Position numbers and translations under genes: made by a program | In this document: in pieces, positions 42,417 to 51,656 of the stretch | Layout of the letters: each line of letters opens with the position of its first letter | Numbering within the stretch: the stretch's first letter is position 1 | The notes under the pieces: model-generated | What the model was told of the DNA's origin: nothing | Databases searched by the model: none | Seen by the model: the letters and a program-made list of their open reading frames with translations, nothing else | Assembly (NCBI RefSeq): GCF_900102525.1 | Contig: NZ_FNBZ01000002.1 | Coordinates: 595,267-659,266, forward strand | Direction of reading: 5' to 3' | Length of the DNA stretch: 64,000 nt | Origin: Allobosea robiniae | Lineage (GTDB): Bacteria; Pseudomonadota; Alphaproteobacteria; Rhizobiales; Beijerinckiaceae

Positions 42417-44139
42417 GACCCAGCACGACGATGATACGCCGCCTCCCGGCCCTGCTGCGCGTGGCATGCGTCGCAATCTCGCGACCTATGGCGACCCGGG
42501 CTTCTCGCTGTTCCTGCGCAAGGCCTTCATCAAGGCGGCCGGATTCTCCGATGACGCGCTCGACCGGCCGATCATCGGCATCACCAACACCTTCAGCGAT
42601 TTCAACCCCTGCCATGGCAACGTGCCGCGCCTGATCGAAGCGGTGAAACGCGGCGTCATGCTGGCCGGCGGGCTGCCGATGGAGTTCCCGACGATCTCGA
42701 TCCACGAATCCTTCGCCAACCCGACCTCGATGTTCCTGCGCAACCTGATGGCGATCGACACCGAGGAGATGATCCGCGCGCAGCCGGTGGATTCCGTCGT
42801 GCTCATCGGTGGCTGCGACAAGACCGTTCCGGCGCAGCTCATGGGCGCCGTCAGCGCCGACGTGCCGGCGATCCAGCTCATCACCGGGCCCATGCTGGTC
42901 GGCCATCACAAGGGCGAGGTGCTCGGCGCTTGCACCGATTGCCGCCGTCTCTGGGGGCAGCACCGCGCCGGCCAGATCGACGAAGCCGAGATCGAGGTGC
43001 TGAGCGGGCGCCTTGCCCCGACCCAGGGCACCTGCATGGTCATGGGCACGGCCAGCACGATGGGCTGCCTTGTCGAGGCGCTCGGCATCGCGCTGCCCGG
43101 CACAGGCACCATCCCCGCCACCCATGCCGACCGGATCCGCGCGGCCGAGGCCAGCGGGCGCGAAGCGGTGCGCCTCGCCAAGGGTGGGCCGAAGCCGAGC
43201 GAACTTTTGACCGAGGCCGCCTTCCGCAATGCGCTGACCGTGCTGCAGGCGATCGGCGGTTCCACCAACGGGCTTGTCCATCTCGCCGCGATTGCGCGCC
43301 GGGCCGGCCTGAGCATCGACCTGGAGGAGTTCGACGCGATCGGCCGCAAGGTGCCGGTGCTGATCGATCTCAAGCCCTCCGGCGACCATTACATGGAGCA
43401 TTTCCACTGGGCCGGTGGCGTGCCGAAGCTGATGAAGGAGCTGGGCGAGCATCTCGACCGCTCGGCCGCCACCATCGACGGCCGCACCATCGGCGAGATA
43501 GCGGACGCTGCCGAGGAGGTGCCGAACCAGAGCATCATTCGAACGGCGCAGAGTCCGGTGAAGCCGACCGGCGGCATGGCGGTGCTGCGCGGCAATCTCG
43601 CGCCCGGCGGGGCGGTCATCAAGCACTCCGCCGCTTCGTCCGCACTGCTGACGCATACGGGCCGGGCTGTCGTCTTCACCTCGGTCGAGGACATGGTCCG
43701 CCGCATGGATGACCCGGGCCTCGACGTGAAGGCCGACGACGTCCTCGTGCTGACCAATGCCGGCCCCAGAGGCGCGCCCGGCATGCCCGAGGCAGGCTAC
43801 ATCCCGATCCCGAAGAAGCTGGCCCAGGCCGGCGTCAAGGACATGGTCCGGATTTCGGATGCCCGCATGAGCGGCACGGCCTTCGGCACCATCGTGCTGC
43901 ATATCACCCCGGAATCCGCCGTGGGTGGCCCGCTCGGGCTCGTTCGCGATGGCGACCTGATCAGGCTCGATGTGCCCGCGCGGACGATTGCGTTGCTGGT
44001 CGACGAGGTCGAACTCGCGCGCCGCAAGGCAGAATGGCACCCGCCGGCGCATCTTTCCGAAGCGTCGCGCGGCTACCGCCATCTCTATCTGACCACCGTC
44101 CTGCAGGCCGACGAGGGCTGCGATTTCGATTTCTGCTGA
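42415..44139 (+). CDS. IlvD/Edd-family dehydratase (sugar-acid or dihydroxy-acid dehydratase)
   Basis: This 574-residue [Fe-S] dehydratase has cluster cysteines at 66 (NPCHGN), 134 (GGCDKT) and 207 (GTCMVMG), spaced 68 and 73 apart like the other dehydratase in this window. The IlvD core includes GDHYMEHFHWAGGVPKLMKEL and SDARMSGTAFGTIVLH. The GntR context points to a catabolic sugar-acid dehydratase rather than the housekeeping branched-chain enzyme. The start overlaps the operator region, with no clear ribosome-binding site; ATG 42466 is an alternative. Confidence 0.85.
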   Translation: MTQHDDDTPPPGPAARGMRRNLATYGDPGFSLFLRKAFIKAAGFSDDALDRPIIGITNTFSDFNPCHGNVPRLIEAVKRGVMLAGGLPMEFPTISIHESFANPTSMFLRNLMAIDTEEMIRAQPVDSVVLIGGCDKTVPAQLMGAVSADVPAIQLITGPMLVGHHKGEVLGACTDCRRLWGQHRAGQIDEAEIEVLSGRLAPTQGTCMVMGTASTMGCLVEALGIALPGTGTIPATHADRIRAAEASGREAVRLAKGGPKPSELLTEAAFRNALTVLQAIGGSTNGLVHLAAIARRAGLSIDLEEFDAIGRKVPVLIDLKPSGDHYMEHFHWAGGVPKLMKELGEHLDRSAATIDGRTIGEIADAAEEVPNQSIIRTAQSPVKPTGGMAVLRGNLAPGGAVIKHSAASSALLTHTGRAVVFTSVEDMVRRMDDPGLDVKADDVLVLTNAGPRGAPGMPEAGYIPIPKKLAQAGVKDMVRISDARMSGTAFGTIVLHITPESAVGGPLGLVRDGDLIRLDVPARTIALLVDEVELARRKAEWHPPAHLSEASRGYRHLYLTTVLQADEGCDFDFC

Positions 44140-44318
44140 ACGGCCTCCGCGAAGCGACCGGAGGCGACGCCACCTGCGACATCGATAAGGTCAACGTGCT
44201 TGCCGGCGTCGGGCGGCGCGTCGTCGAGGCCGGCAACCGTCATCCCCGGCAGAAGGGGACGCCTGGTCCATCAAACGAGGGACGCGGAGCCTGACGGTTT
44301 CCGGCGTGATCGTGCGAG

Positions 44319-45653
44319 GTGAACCGCACGGATACGCGCTGGATGGAACGTCCCGATCGCCCTGTCACAACGCAGCCCGAAGAGGGCTGGCCGTCTTCGG
44401 CGGTCGCGTTGCAACGCCAGCAGCGCAGGGCGAAGCGCATTATGGAACGCATCGCGCTCTTCGTGATCGCGGGGCCGGTCTGCCTGGCACTGCTCGCCTT
44501 CCTGATCTTCTGGCTCGGATCGGATTCCGGCTGGGCGCTCCTCGGACTTCCGCTGATCGCGCTCGCGGCGCTGGTCTCGCTGGCGCTGCCGCTGCTGGTT
44601 CCGGCGCTGTTCGTCCTCGGAGCCTGGGCGCTCTTCCGCAGCTATTACAAGAAGCCTCCGGCGGCACCTGCCGCGGCACTGGTTTCCTCCGATGCTGCTT
44701 CGCCGCTCGTGACAGAAGTCGCCCTGCTGGAGGCCTTGCGCGGCAAGCTCGCAATCGAAGCCCGGCGGCGGACGCTGCTCTTCGTCCCACTCGGCCTTGC
44801 GGCGGCCCTGCTGCTGTATTGGCTGATGATCGGAAGCAGTGGCTCCTCGAAGGGCTCGCCTTTCGTCGCCCTCGTCATCTTCCTGGTGATCGGCGGCGGC
44901 GGAGCGTGGATCTGGGCGGTCGGGGTTCCGGGAGGCCGCTACCGGAAGGCCTTCAAGGAAAGCCTGATCCCGCGCCTGCTCGCGGCCCATGGCGAGCTGG
45001 TCCACAACCTCGGGGCGAAGCCCGATCTCAGCCGTGCCGTCGCGCTCGGCCTTCTGCCCGCCTATGACGATCTCGATGCCGATGACGGCTTTACCGGGCG
45101 CTATCGCGGCCGCCCGATCACGATCAGCGAGATCGCGGTTACCCGCAAGGCGGGCAAGAGCAACCAGACATTGTTCCAGGGGCTCTATGTCGAGCTCGGC
45201 GTCTCCACGCCGTTTCGCGGCACGACGATCCTGCGCGACCGGGACGGCCAGCAGCCCGGCAACGGCTTGCAGAGGCTGCGCCTCGAAGACCCGGTCTTCG
45301 AGGAGGTCTACGCGACATGGTCGAGCGATCAGGTCGAAGGCCGTGCCGTCCTGACGCCGGCGGTGATGGAGCGGCTGCTCGTGATGGCGGACGGCCAATC
45401 CTTCCTGCCGCCGCTCTTCCTGGTCAGCGGCGACAGGATGGTGTTTGCGCTTCCGACCATCATTCCCGGCGCACTGTTCGAGCCCCCCGGCCTCGAGACC
45501 CATGTCGCGGCACAGCAACTCGCCAGCCTCGAAGCCGATTTCGCCCGCGTCTTCGCGCTCGTGGACGCGATGATCGACATGCATGTCGCCGTGCGCGCGC
45601 CGCACGAGGCGCTTCCTCCTTCGCCCACACACCCTGCCGGGAGCCCGCCATGA
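44319..45653 (+). CDS. DUF3137 membrane protein
   Basis: This 444-residue protein has about four transmembrane helices: about 43-67 and 72-105, then 153-171 and 180-202. The long cytoplasmic domain ends in the DUF3137 pattern GRYRGRPITISEIAVTRK and GLYVELGVSTPFRGTTILRDRDGQ. The function is unknown; the family often sits beside lemA. The start is a GTG at 44319, and ATG 44343 is possible. It overlaps lemA by 4 nt (ATGA). Confidence 0.85.
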   Translation: MNRTDTRWMERPDRPVTTQPEEGWPSSAVALQRQQRRAKRIMERIALFVIAGPVCLALLAFLIFWLGSDSGWALLGLPLIALAALVSLALPLLVPALFVLGAWALFRSYYKKPPAAPAAALVSSDAASPLVTEVALLEALRGKLAIEARRRTLLFVPLGLAAALLLYWLMIGSSGSSKGSPFVALVIFLVIGGGGAWIWAVGVPGGRYRKAFKESLIPRLLAAHGELVHNLGAKPDLSRAVALGLLPAYDDLDADDGFTGRYRGRPITISEIAVTRKAGKSNQTLFQGLYVELGVSTPFRGTTILRDRDGQQPGNGLQRLRLEDPVFEEVYATWSSDQVEGRAVLTPAVMERLLVMADGQSFLPPLFLVSGDRMVFALPTIIPGALFEPPGLETHVAAQQLASLEADFARVFALVDAMIDMHVAVRAPHEALPPSPTHPAGSPP

Positions 45654-46222
45654 CCCTGTTCCTGATCCTGCTCGCGCTCGCCGCCGGCATCGTCCTCTAT
45701 GTCTGGTATGCGGCGATCGTGACGCGCCGGAACAAGGTCGCGGAGACGCTGGGCGGCATCGACGCGCAGCTCCAGCAGCGCCATGACCTGATCCCGAACG
45801 TGCTCGCCATCGCCCGCCGCTTCCTCGAACACGAGAAGACGCTGCTCGACCAGATCACGGCGCTCAGGACGCAGGCGCTGCCGCAGATCGGCGAGCGCGA
45901 TTTCGGGCGGATCGCCGAGAAGTTCAAGGCGGAAGCCTCACTCGGCGCCGACATGACCCGACTGTTCGCGGTGGCGGAGAGCTATCCCGAGCTGACCTCG
46001 TCCGGGCCGATGATGGAGGCCCAGCGCAGCTATGCCGAGGTCGAGGCCAACATCGCTGCGGCCCGGCGCTTCTACAACAGTGCCGTCGGCAATCTCCGCA
46101 ACGCGGTGCAGATCTTTCCTGGCGGCCTGCTCGCCGGGGCGGCCGGCGTCGGCACCCTGCCGCCGTTCTACGAGGCGGAGGCCGCAAGCCGCGCTCCGGT
46201 TTCCGCAGCCGACCATCTGTGA
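45650..46222 (+). CDS. LemA family protein
   Basis: This 190-residue protein has an N-terminal transmembrane helix (about 3-22) followed by the LemA helical domain: NKVAETLGGIDAQLQQRHDLIPNVL, SYPELTSSGPMMEAQRSYAEVEANIAAARRFYNSAVGNLRN. The function is not established. It overlaps the DUF3137 gene upstream (ATGA) and precedes an OmpA gene by 19 nt, so the three are an operon. Confidence 0.92.
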   Translation: MTLFLILLALAAGIVLYVWYAAIVTRRNKVAETLGGIDAQLQQRHDLIPNVLAIARRFLEHEKTLLDQITALRTQALPQIGERDFGRIAEKFKAEASLGADMTRLFAVAESYPELTSSGPMMEAQRSYAEVEANIAAARRFYNSAVGNLRNAVQIFPGGLLAGAAGVGTLPPFYEAEAASRAPVSAADHL

Positions 46223-46241
46223 CAGCCAAAGAGGTGTGACG

Positions 46242-47228
46242 ATGCCCCGTTCGCTAAAGCTCTTCACGCTCCTGCTGACGCTGCTGCTCGCGCCGCTTGC
46301 AGCGGCGGCGCAGGATCATCCGCTGCTCGGCCGCTACAACGATTCCAAGCAGGTCGGCTACAAGGTCGACGCCTATGACGAAGCCCGCATCATCACCGGC
46401 AAGATCAACGAGCGCGGCTCGACGGCGCAGGACGGGCCGGGCTGGGCCCTGATCGAAGGCAAGATCACGACGCTCTACTACATCCTGCCTGCAGGCCGGA
46501 CGAGCCTGGAAGCCCAGCGCAACTATGAGGCCGCGCTGAAATCCAAGGGCTTCGAGATCGCCTTCACCTGCTCGACGGAAGGCGGAAGCTGCTTCAACGA
46601 GGGGCCGTTTCCCGGCCTTTTCCTCGGGCTCGCGCTCGATGGTCGGGTCGACATGCCCAAGCTCCAGCTCGGCGATCTCGTCCGCAATTACTTCGGCAAG
46701 GGCAATGGCCGCTATCTCTACGCCAGGCTGAACCGGCCAGCCGGGACGGTGCATGTCAGCCTGGCCTTCTCCGATGACGAGAGCCGGGGGCGGGCGGTGA
46801 TCGCCCGCGTCATCGAGAGCACGACGATGGATACCGGCATGATCAAGGTCGTCGAGGCCGACGAGATGAGCCGGAACCTCGATGCCCAGGGCCGGATCAA
46901 TCTCTACGGAATCCTGTTCGATTTCGACAAGGCCGAGATCAAGCCGGAATCGCAGCCGCAGCTCCAGCAGATCGCGGCGCTTTTGAAGCGTAATCCGACG
47001 CTCAGGCTCGATGTCGTTGGGCATACCGACGGGCAGGGCGGGGCGGCCTACAACCTCAAGCTCTCCGATGCGCGCGCCTTTGCGGTGGTCGCCGATCTCG
47101 CGATGCGCCACGGCATCGACCGGACGCGCCTCAACCCCGTCGGCAAGGGCATGGACCAGCCGATCGCCTCCAACGCCGACGAGGCCGGCCGGGCGCAGAA
47201 CCGCCGGGTCGAGTTGGTGAAGCGATAA
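46242..47228 (+). CDS. OmpA-family outer-membrane or periplasmic protein
   Basis: This 328-residue protein has a signal peptide (about 1-23). A middle domain of about 190 residues (TTLYYILPAGRTSLEAQRNYEAAL, DUF4892-like) follows. A C-terminal OmpA domain has ILFDFDKAEIKPESQPQLQQIAALL, VVGHTDGQGG and NRRVELVKR, which binds peptidoglycan. No transmembrane barrel is visible. GAGGTG is 6 nt upstream. It is the third gene of the DUF3137-LemA-OmpA operon. Confidence 0.88.
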   Translation: MPRSLKLFTLLLTLLLAPLAAAAQDHPLLGRYNDSKQVGYKVDAYDEARIITGKINERGSTAQDGPGWALIEGKITTLYYILPAGRTSLEAQRNYEAALKSKGFEIAFTCSTEGGSCFNEGPFPGLFLGLALDGRVDMPKLQLGDLVRNYFGKGNGRYLYARLNRPAGTVHVSLAFSDDESRGRAVIARVIESTTMDTGMIKVVEADEMSRNLDAQGRINLYGILFDFDKAEIKPESQPQLQQIAALLKRNPTLRLDVVGHTDGQGGAAYNLKLSDARAFAVVADLAMRHGIDRTRLNPVGKGMDQPIASNADEAGRAQNRRVELVKR

Positions 47229-47240
47229 CGTTCTGCGAAA

Positions 47241-47281
47241 GGGCGGCGTCGTTGCGGGCATCGCCCGGAACAACGCCGCCC
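47241..47281 (+). terminator. long hairpin between convergent OmpA and M15-like genes
   Basis: GGGCGGCGT and ACGCCGCCC form the base of a stem extended by GTT/AAC and an inner GGGC/GCCC helix. It probably terminates the OmpA operon, and may serve both strands; there is no U-run. Confidence 0.5.
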
Positions 47282-47300
47282 TCATCGGGGAGACAGCGCT

Positions 47301-48066
47301 TCAGATGTTGTGCAATTCGGCGATGAGGATGGCTTCCCAGTCCGTATTGTTCTTGGCCTCGCCCTTCGCCGGCCACTGGATGTGGATATGGGTCAGGTGC
47401 TCGAAGGCGATCCGGTCCATGGGCTTGGCGGTCGGCTTGGCAAACCGGGTCTTGTAGATGCCCTCGGCATCCCATTCACCTTGGTCATAGACCATGAGGT
47501 TCCAGGCCATGTCCTTCTGGCAGCGCAGGAAGGCATCGACCAGCCGATAGCCGATCTCGCGTTCGCTCGACCATTTCTCGAAGTTGGGCGGCTCCCAGGC
47601 GTAGATGATGATGTCGAGGGCGCGCCCCGTATTATGAGCGTCGTCGGCTGCGCCGCGGCCGGCTTTCTGCAGGCGGCCCTTGCGAACCTCCTTGCGGGTT
47701 TCCTTGTCGTAATGGTCGAAGGCGAGCGACTGGAGCACGCCCGGGCCATGTGCCTTGAGGACGCGCTCCAACGCTTCGACGGCTTTCGCGACCATGGCGC
47801 GACGGGCCTCAGCGCCTGCCGGGCCGTCCGCGGCGCCCCCAGCGGCGCGCGGCGGCGACGCGATGGCGCCACCATCCGCCGGCGCGTCGACGGTGGGTGA
47901 GGCGCCCCACCAGCAGCGAGAATTCGGCGTCGGTTTCAGGGGCTGCCGCGAGGGCTTGGTCGAGGGACAGGCGCGACGGCGCGGCTTCGGCAGGCGCTGT
48001 CAGCGCTGCGGTGGCGCCACTGGCGACAAGCCCGGCGAGGGCGATCAGAAAATCACGGCGTTGCAT
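47301..48066 (-). pseudogene. M15-like peptidase gene split by a +1 frameshift
   Basis: A Tat-like signal sequence (MQRRDFLIALAGLVASG...) begins at ATG 48066 behind AGGAGA, and its frame runs to a stop at 47809. In another frame an uninterrupted open frame continues from about 47960 to 47301. It contains AHNTGRALD (H-x6-D) and HLTHIHIQW (H-x-H), the zinc pattern of M15/VanY-like peptidases. The frames would join near 47885-47900 (GGTGGGTGAGG) after one extra nucleotide. Either the gene is broken, or a sequence error or real frameshift is present. A separate peptidase ORF starting at ATG 47795 cannot be excluded. Confidence 0.6.
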
Positions 48067-48155
48067 GGCAGAATCTCTCCTGTGAAGGGTGAGATGCTGC
48101 GCCTCCTCCGTTCGAAATAAGTCATCCAAGTGGATGAGATCGTTGAATTTTATTA

Positions 48156-49103
48156 CTAGCGCATGCGGCAAGAACGCCTCAGGTTCCTGGCGGCGACTTC
48201 GTCTCCCAGCGTCGAGCCTTCGCGCCAGTATTCGCAAGCCTTGGTGCGGTCGCGCGGCACGCCCTGGCCGTTGGCGTAGAGCACGCCCATGTTGGTGTAG
48301 GCGCCCGGCGTCTTCGCGGCGATGGCGCGCTGGTAGTAGTCGCGCGCCTTGGCATAGTCGCGCCGGACGCCGCTGCCCTCCGCATACATCGCACCCAGCT
48401 GGACCAGGGATTCGTTGAGCCCGGTTCCGGCGGCACGCTCGTAGAGCGCCATGGCGAGGCCGGAATCGCGCTTCACCCCGGCGGCGCCGCGGCGCAGGAT
48501 GCTGGCGAGATCGTGCATCGCCCCGGCATGGCCGAGTTCGACCGCCTTGCGCAGATAGGTGACCGCATCGGCGGTGTTGCCGCTTTTCTGGATCGCGCGG
48601 CCGAGCTGGAAATAGGCACGTCGCGGCGCGCCAGCCGTATCCACCGCCTTGCGGCAGGCGCGGATGGCGGCCCCGGCATCGATCGCCGCGAAGGTGACGC
48701 CGGGGACGCTTGCCGGCTTCTCGGGATCGGCCGCAGCGGCCGCGGCACGGTCGCAGGCCTCCAATTCGGCGGAGGAGCCGGCGGTCGGATCGGCATTGCC
48801 GATGACGACGGCGCGACCGGACCCCTGGTCGACGGATTTCGGGATGGGGACAGCGCCCTTCAGGCTCGCGATCCTGATCTCGGCCAAGGCCTTGTAGATG
48901 CCGGTGAAGCGGCCAGCACCGACCTGGTCGAGATAGGCCTGGTACATGGCGGGATCGCTGCTGGACTGGATACTCTGCCAGAAGATGTCCTCGGCCGAGA
49001 GCTGCGCCTGCGCGATGCGCAAGGGCGCCGGGGCGGCGGCCAGGGGAAGCGTGCCGCCTGCCAGGGCCGTCAGGATCAGGGCGAGGGAACGTGCGGACGA
49101 CAT
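48156..49103 (-). CDS. SEL1-repeat protein, exported
   Basis: This 315-residue protein has a signal peptide (about 1-25) and an early module FWQSIQSSSDPAMYQAYLDQV. TPR-like SEL1 repeats follow from about 150 to the end (ALYERAAGTGLNESLVQLGAMYAEGSGVRRDYAKARDYY). It is a close structural relative of the C-terminal half of the caspase-SEL1 protein encoded 68 nt upstream, without the peptidase domain. It may be a binding scaffold or a decoy for that protein (inference). AAGGAAG lies 7-8 nt before the ATG at 49103. Confidence 0.85.
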   Translation of the reverse strand: MSSARSLALILTALAGGTLPLAAAPAPLRIAQAQLSAEDIFWQSIQSSSDPAMYQAYLDQVGAGRFTGIYKALAEIRIASLKGAVPIPKSVDQGSGRAVVIGNADPTAGSSAELEACDRAAAAAADPEKPASVPGVTFAAIDAGAAIRACRKAVDTAGAPRRAYFQLGRAIQKSGNTADAVTYLRKAVELGHAGAMHDLASILRRGAAGVKRDSGLAMALYERAAGTGLNESLVQLGAMYAEGSGVRRDYAKARDYYQRAIAAKTPGAYTNMGVLYANGQGVPRDRTKACEYWREGSTLGDEVAARNLRRSCRMR

Positions 49104-49170
49104 GGCTGCTTCCTTCGTCATCGGCTTGCCGGCTCCGTGCCGGCGTCTCGTCTGCGGGCGATCGGCGGCG

Positions 49171-50886
49171 CTATCGCCCGGCGCAATTGGCTTTCTCCCC
49201 GGCGATGGAGGCGGCGTTTCCGGCCGCTGCACCTTGCCTGAACAACTCACAGGCCTTGCCGATATCCCTGAGGACGCCCCGGCCGTTGAGATAGGCGGCG
49301 GCCAGCTCCGGATAGACCGTCGGCTCCTGAAGCTTGAGCGCGAGATTGTAGAAGGCGACGGCCTTGGCATGGTCGCGCCCGGTGCCTTGCCCATTCGCAT
49401 AGATCAGGCCGATGCGGACGACCGCGCCGCTGATGCCGGCATCGGCGGCACGGTAGAACAGGGCGAGCGCGCGGGCTGCGTCGCGGGGCCTGTCCTGACC
49501 GGCGAGAAGCTTGTCGGCCAAGGTGTAAAGGGCGAGCGGGTGGCCGAGATCGGCTGCCTTCTGCAGGAAGCGAGTGGCGTCGACGCGGTTGCCGTTCGCC
49601 TCATAGGCGCGAGCGAGCTGGTAGAAGACGCGCCGGGGCGCCGCCTGCGCATCGGCTGCCCGCGCGCAGGCGGAGATGGCTTGGATGGTGTTGGCGGCGC
49701 TCAATTCCCCGCCTGGGATGTCGGCCGGTTTCTCGGTGTCGCGGCTGTCGGCGGCAGTGCGGTCGCAGGCGGCGATATCGGGATCGCTGGATGGCGCCGG
49801 GGACGAGGCGGCCGGAGGCGGCTTCGGTGGCGCCATCTCGGTGCGGGCCGGCGGGGAGGGCGCGCCGCCGCGCAGCGCGATGAGACGCAGTTCGGCGAGT
49901 TTGCGGTAGGTGCCGCTGAAGGTGTTGCCACGGACCTGCGCGAGATAGGCCTCGAACATGGCCGGCTGCATGCTGCCCTCGATCGATTGCCAGAAGACGT
50001 CCTCGGCGGCGCCGGGCCGGGGCTGTCGAGGCGCGGGCGCATCGGATTGGGCGAGGAGCTCCGGCTTTGCGGCCGGCAGCGCGCCGGTCAGGTTCACGCG
50101 GCCGACGATGCCGTCGTAATAGGCCGGGATCTGCTCGTGGCCGATGCTGCGGGCGAGATCGCGGACCTTGGCCTGCGTCTCCTTGGCGATGTCGATCAAG
50201 GTGAGGTCGGTGCGCTCGACCAGGGGCAGGAAGCTGCGGACGAAGATCGAGGTCGCCGCCGGATCGTTCGGCGAGAGCTTGTCCAGCGCCTGCTGCTTGG
50301 AGCCGGCCGAGAACATGATGAAGACGCCGTTCGAGGCATCCATGCGGGCGAGCCCCTGCGAGCCGACGAGCGCGCGCGTGCCGGGGCGGGCGAAGGGATT
50401 GTTGCGGCAGGCATCGAGAATGGCGACCACGGTGCCGGCGCCGCGTGCCTGCAGGCGGTCGATGATCTCGGCGGCGTTGAAGGCGGCGTCCTTGACGAGC
50501 CCGGATTCACCTTCGCGGGCAGCGGGCACGTCGACCGGCAGCAGCCAGTTCTGGCCGTCGATCTCGAAGCCGTGGCCGGAATAATGGAAGAGCACGGTGT
50601 CGCCGGGGGCGATGCGCCCCTCGATGGCGGCCAGCGCGCGGCTGATCTGGCGCTGCGTGCCGTTCTCGACCAGCTCGATCTCGAAACCGGCGCGCTTCAG
50701 GGCGGCGCTCATCGCCCGCGCGTCGTTGACGCCGGCGCTCAGCGGCGAGATTTCCTGATAGGCGTCGTTGCCGACGACGAAGGCGAGCTGTTTCGCCAGA
50801 GCGGCCGCGGGCAGGCCGATCGCAGCGAAGGCCGACAGGAGCGTGCCGGCGACCCAGGCGATCCATGAAGGGCGATCTCTTGCCAT
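49171..50886 (-). CDS. caspase-family (C14) peptidase with SEL1 repeats, exported
   Basis: This 571-residue protein has a signal peptide (1-31). A p20-type caspase domain (about 32-260) has the dyad His105 (HYSGHGF) and Cys160 (LDACRNNPF). A linker module FWQSIEGSMQPAMFEAYLAQV near 305-325 precedes SEL1 repeats from about 430 to the end. Bacterial caspase-like proteins cut after basic residues and have roles from stress death to envelope biology. The next gene down, a SEL1-only protein, shares the linker and repeats. The start ATG at 50886 directly abuts GGAGG, an odd spacing. Confidence 0.88.
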   Translation of the reverse strand: MARDRPSWIAWVAGTLLSAFAAIGLPAAALAKQLAFVVGNDAYQEISPLSAGVNDARAMSAALKRAGFEIELVENGTQRQISRALAAIEGRIAPGDTVLFHYSGHGFEIDGQNWLLPVDVPAAREGESGLVKDAAFNAAEIIDRLQARGAGTVVAILDACRNNPFARPGTRALVGSQGLARMDASNGVFIMFSAGSKQQALDKLSPNDPAATSIFVRSFLPLVERTDLTLIDIAKETQAKVRDLARSIGHEQIPAYYDGIVGRVNLTGALPAAKPELLAQSDAPAPRQPRPGAAEDVFWQSIEGSMQPAMFEAYLAQVRGNTFSGTYRKLAELRLIALRGGAPSPPARTEMAPPKPPPAASSPAPSSDPDIAACDRTAADSRDTEKPADIPGGELSAANTIQAISACARAADAQAAPRRVFYQLARAYEANGNRVDATRFLQKAADLGHPLALYTLADKLLAGQDRPRDAARALALFYRAADAGISGAVVRIGLIYANGQGTGRDHAKAVAFYNLALKLQEPTVYPELAAAYLNGRGVLRDIGKACELFRQGAAAGNAASIAGEKANCAGR

Positions 50887-51138
50887 CCTCCGATGGATGC
50901 AGGCCGGACCTCCCGCTGGCTTCCTTCATTTGAACGATGCCGTGCGTGAATGCGGGAAGGGCGGAGCGAGGCGTGCCATCCCGAGGTGGTTTTTGGCGTG
51001 CTTCCCAGGGCCGCCACGGGCTATTCGCAAGGTTGCCTGATACGCGGGCGGCGGCGACAGAGGCGTCATCGCACTGGATTCCCGGTCGCGACGGCGGCAT
51101 GCTCCTCGAAAATCCGGATCGGAGCGAGGAGCAGTTCA

Positions 51139-51534
51139 TTGGATATCACGCGCGCAGGCTCCCGGCCTTCCGGGAAGGGGCCCTCGGACTGGTTCACCGG
51201 AGCGGTCCGGATCGATCCGCTCTGCAATGCGCATGCGGCCGAGCGCGTCCAGGGCGCCAGCGTCACCTTCGAGCCGGGCGCCCGCACGGCCTGGCATACG
51301 CATCCCCTCGGCCAGACGGTGATCGTCACGGCCGGCCTCGGCCGTGCGCAATGCTGGGGCGGGCCGATCATGGAAATCCGGCCCGGCGACGTGGTCTGGT
51401 TCCCGCCCGGGGAGAAGCACTGGCACGGTGCCTCTCCGGCCACGGCGATGACGCATATCGCGATCCAGGAAGTTCAGGACGGCAAGGCCGTCGACTGGAT
51501 GGAGCAGGTCTCCGACACCCAATATGGCGGGTAG
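51139..51534 (+). CDS. cupin-domain protein
   Basis: This 131-residue cupin has [23 protein letters not shown], the metal motif [27 protein letters not shown], and a late MTHIAIQE. Such cupins are often annotated as carboxymuconolactone-related or (R)-mandelonitrile lyase-like. The start is TTG at 51139, with GAGGAG 7 nt upstream and the usual N-terminus [13 protein letters not shown] right after. The role is unknown. Confidence 0.87.
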   Translation: MDITRAGSRPSGKGPSDWFTGAVRIDPLCNAHAAERVQGASVTFEPGARTAWHTHPLGQTVIVTAGLGRAQCWGGPIMEIRPGDVVWFPPGEKHWHGASPATAMTHIAIQEVQDGKAVDWMEQVSDTQYGG

Positions 51535-51656
51535 CGACAGTCGCGGTCACTGGCGCGCCTGCTGGGGAGCGCTCGTATCTTGTGCTTTTATTTTGTTGCG
51601 AATTGGATCATTGATATATGCGTGGTTTAACGCCTGCGTAACCTTACGAGAGAGTC

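Noticed and set aside
42367..44082. 571-codon frame antisense to the IlvD-type dehydratase gene
   Set aside because: It lies opposite a gene with cluster cysteines and a clear family match.
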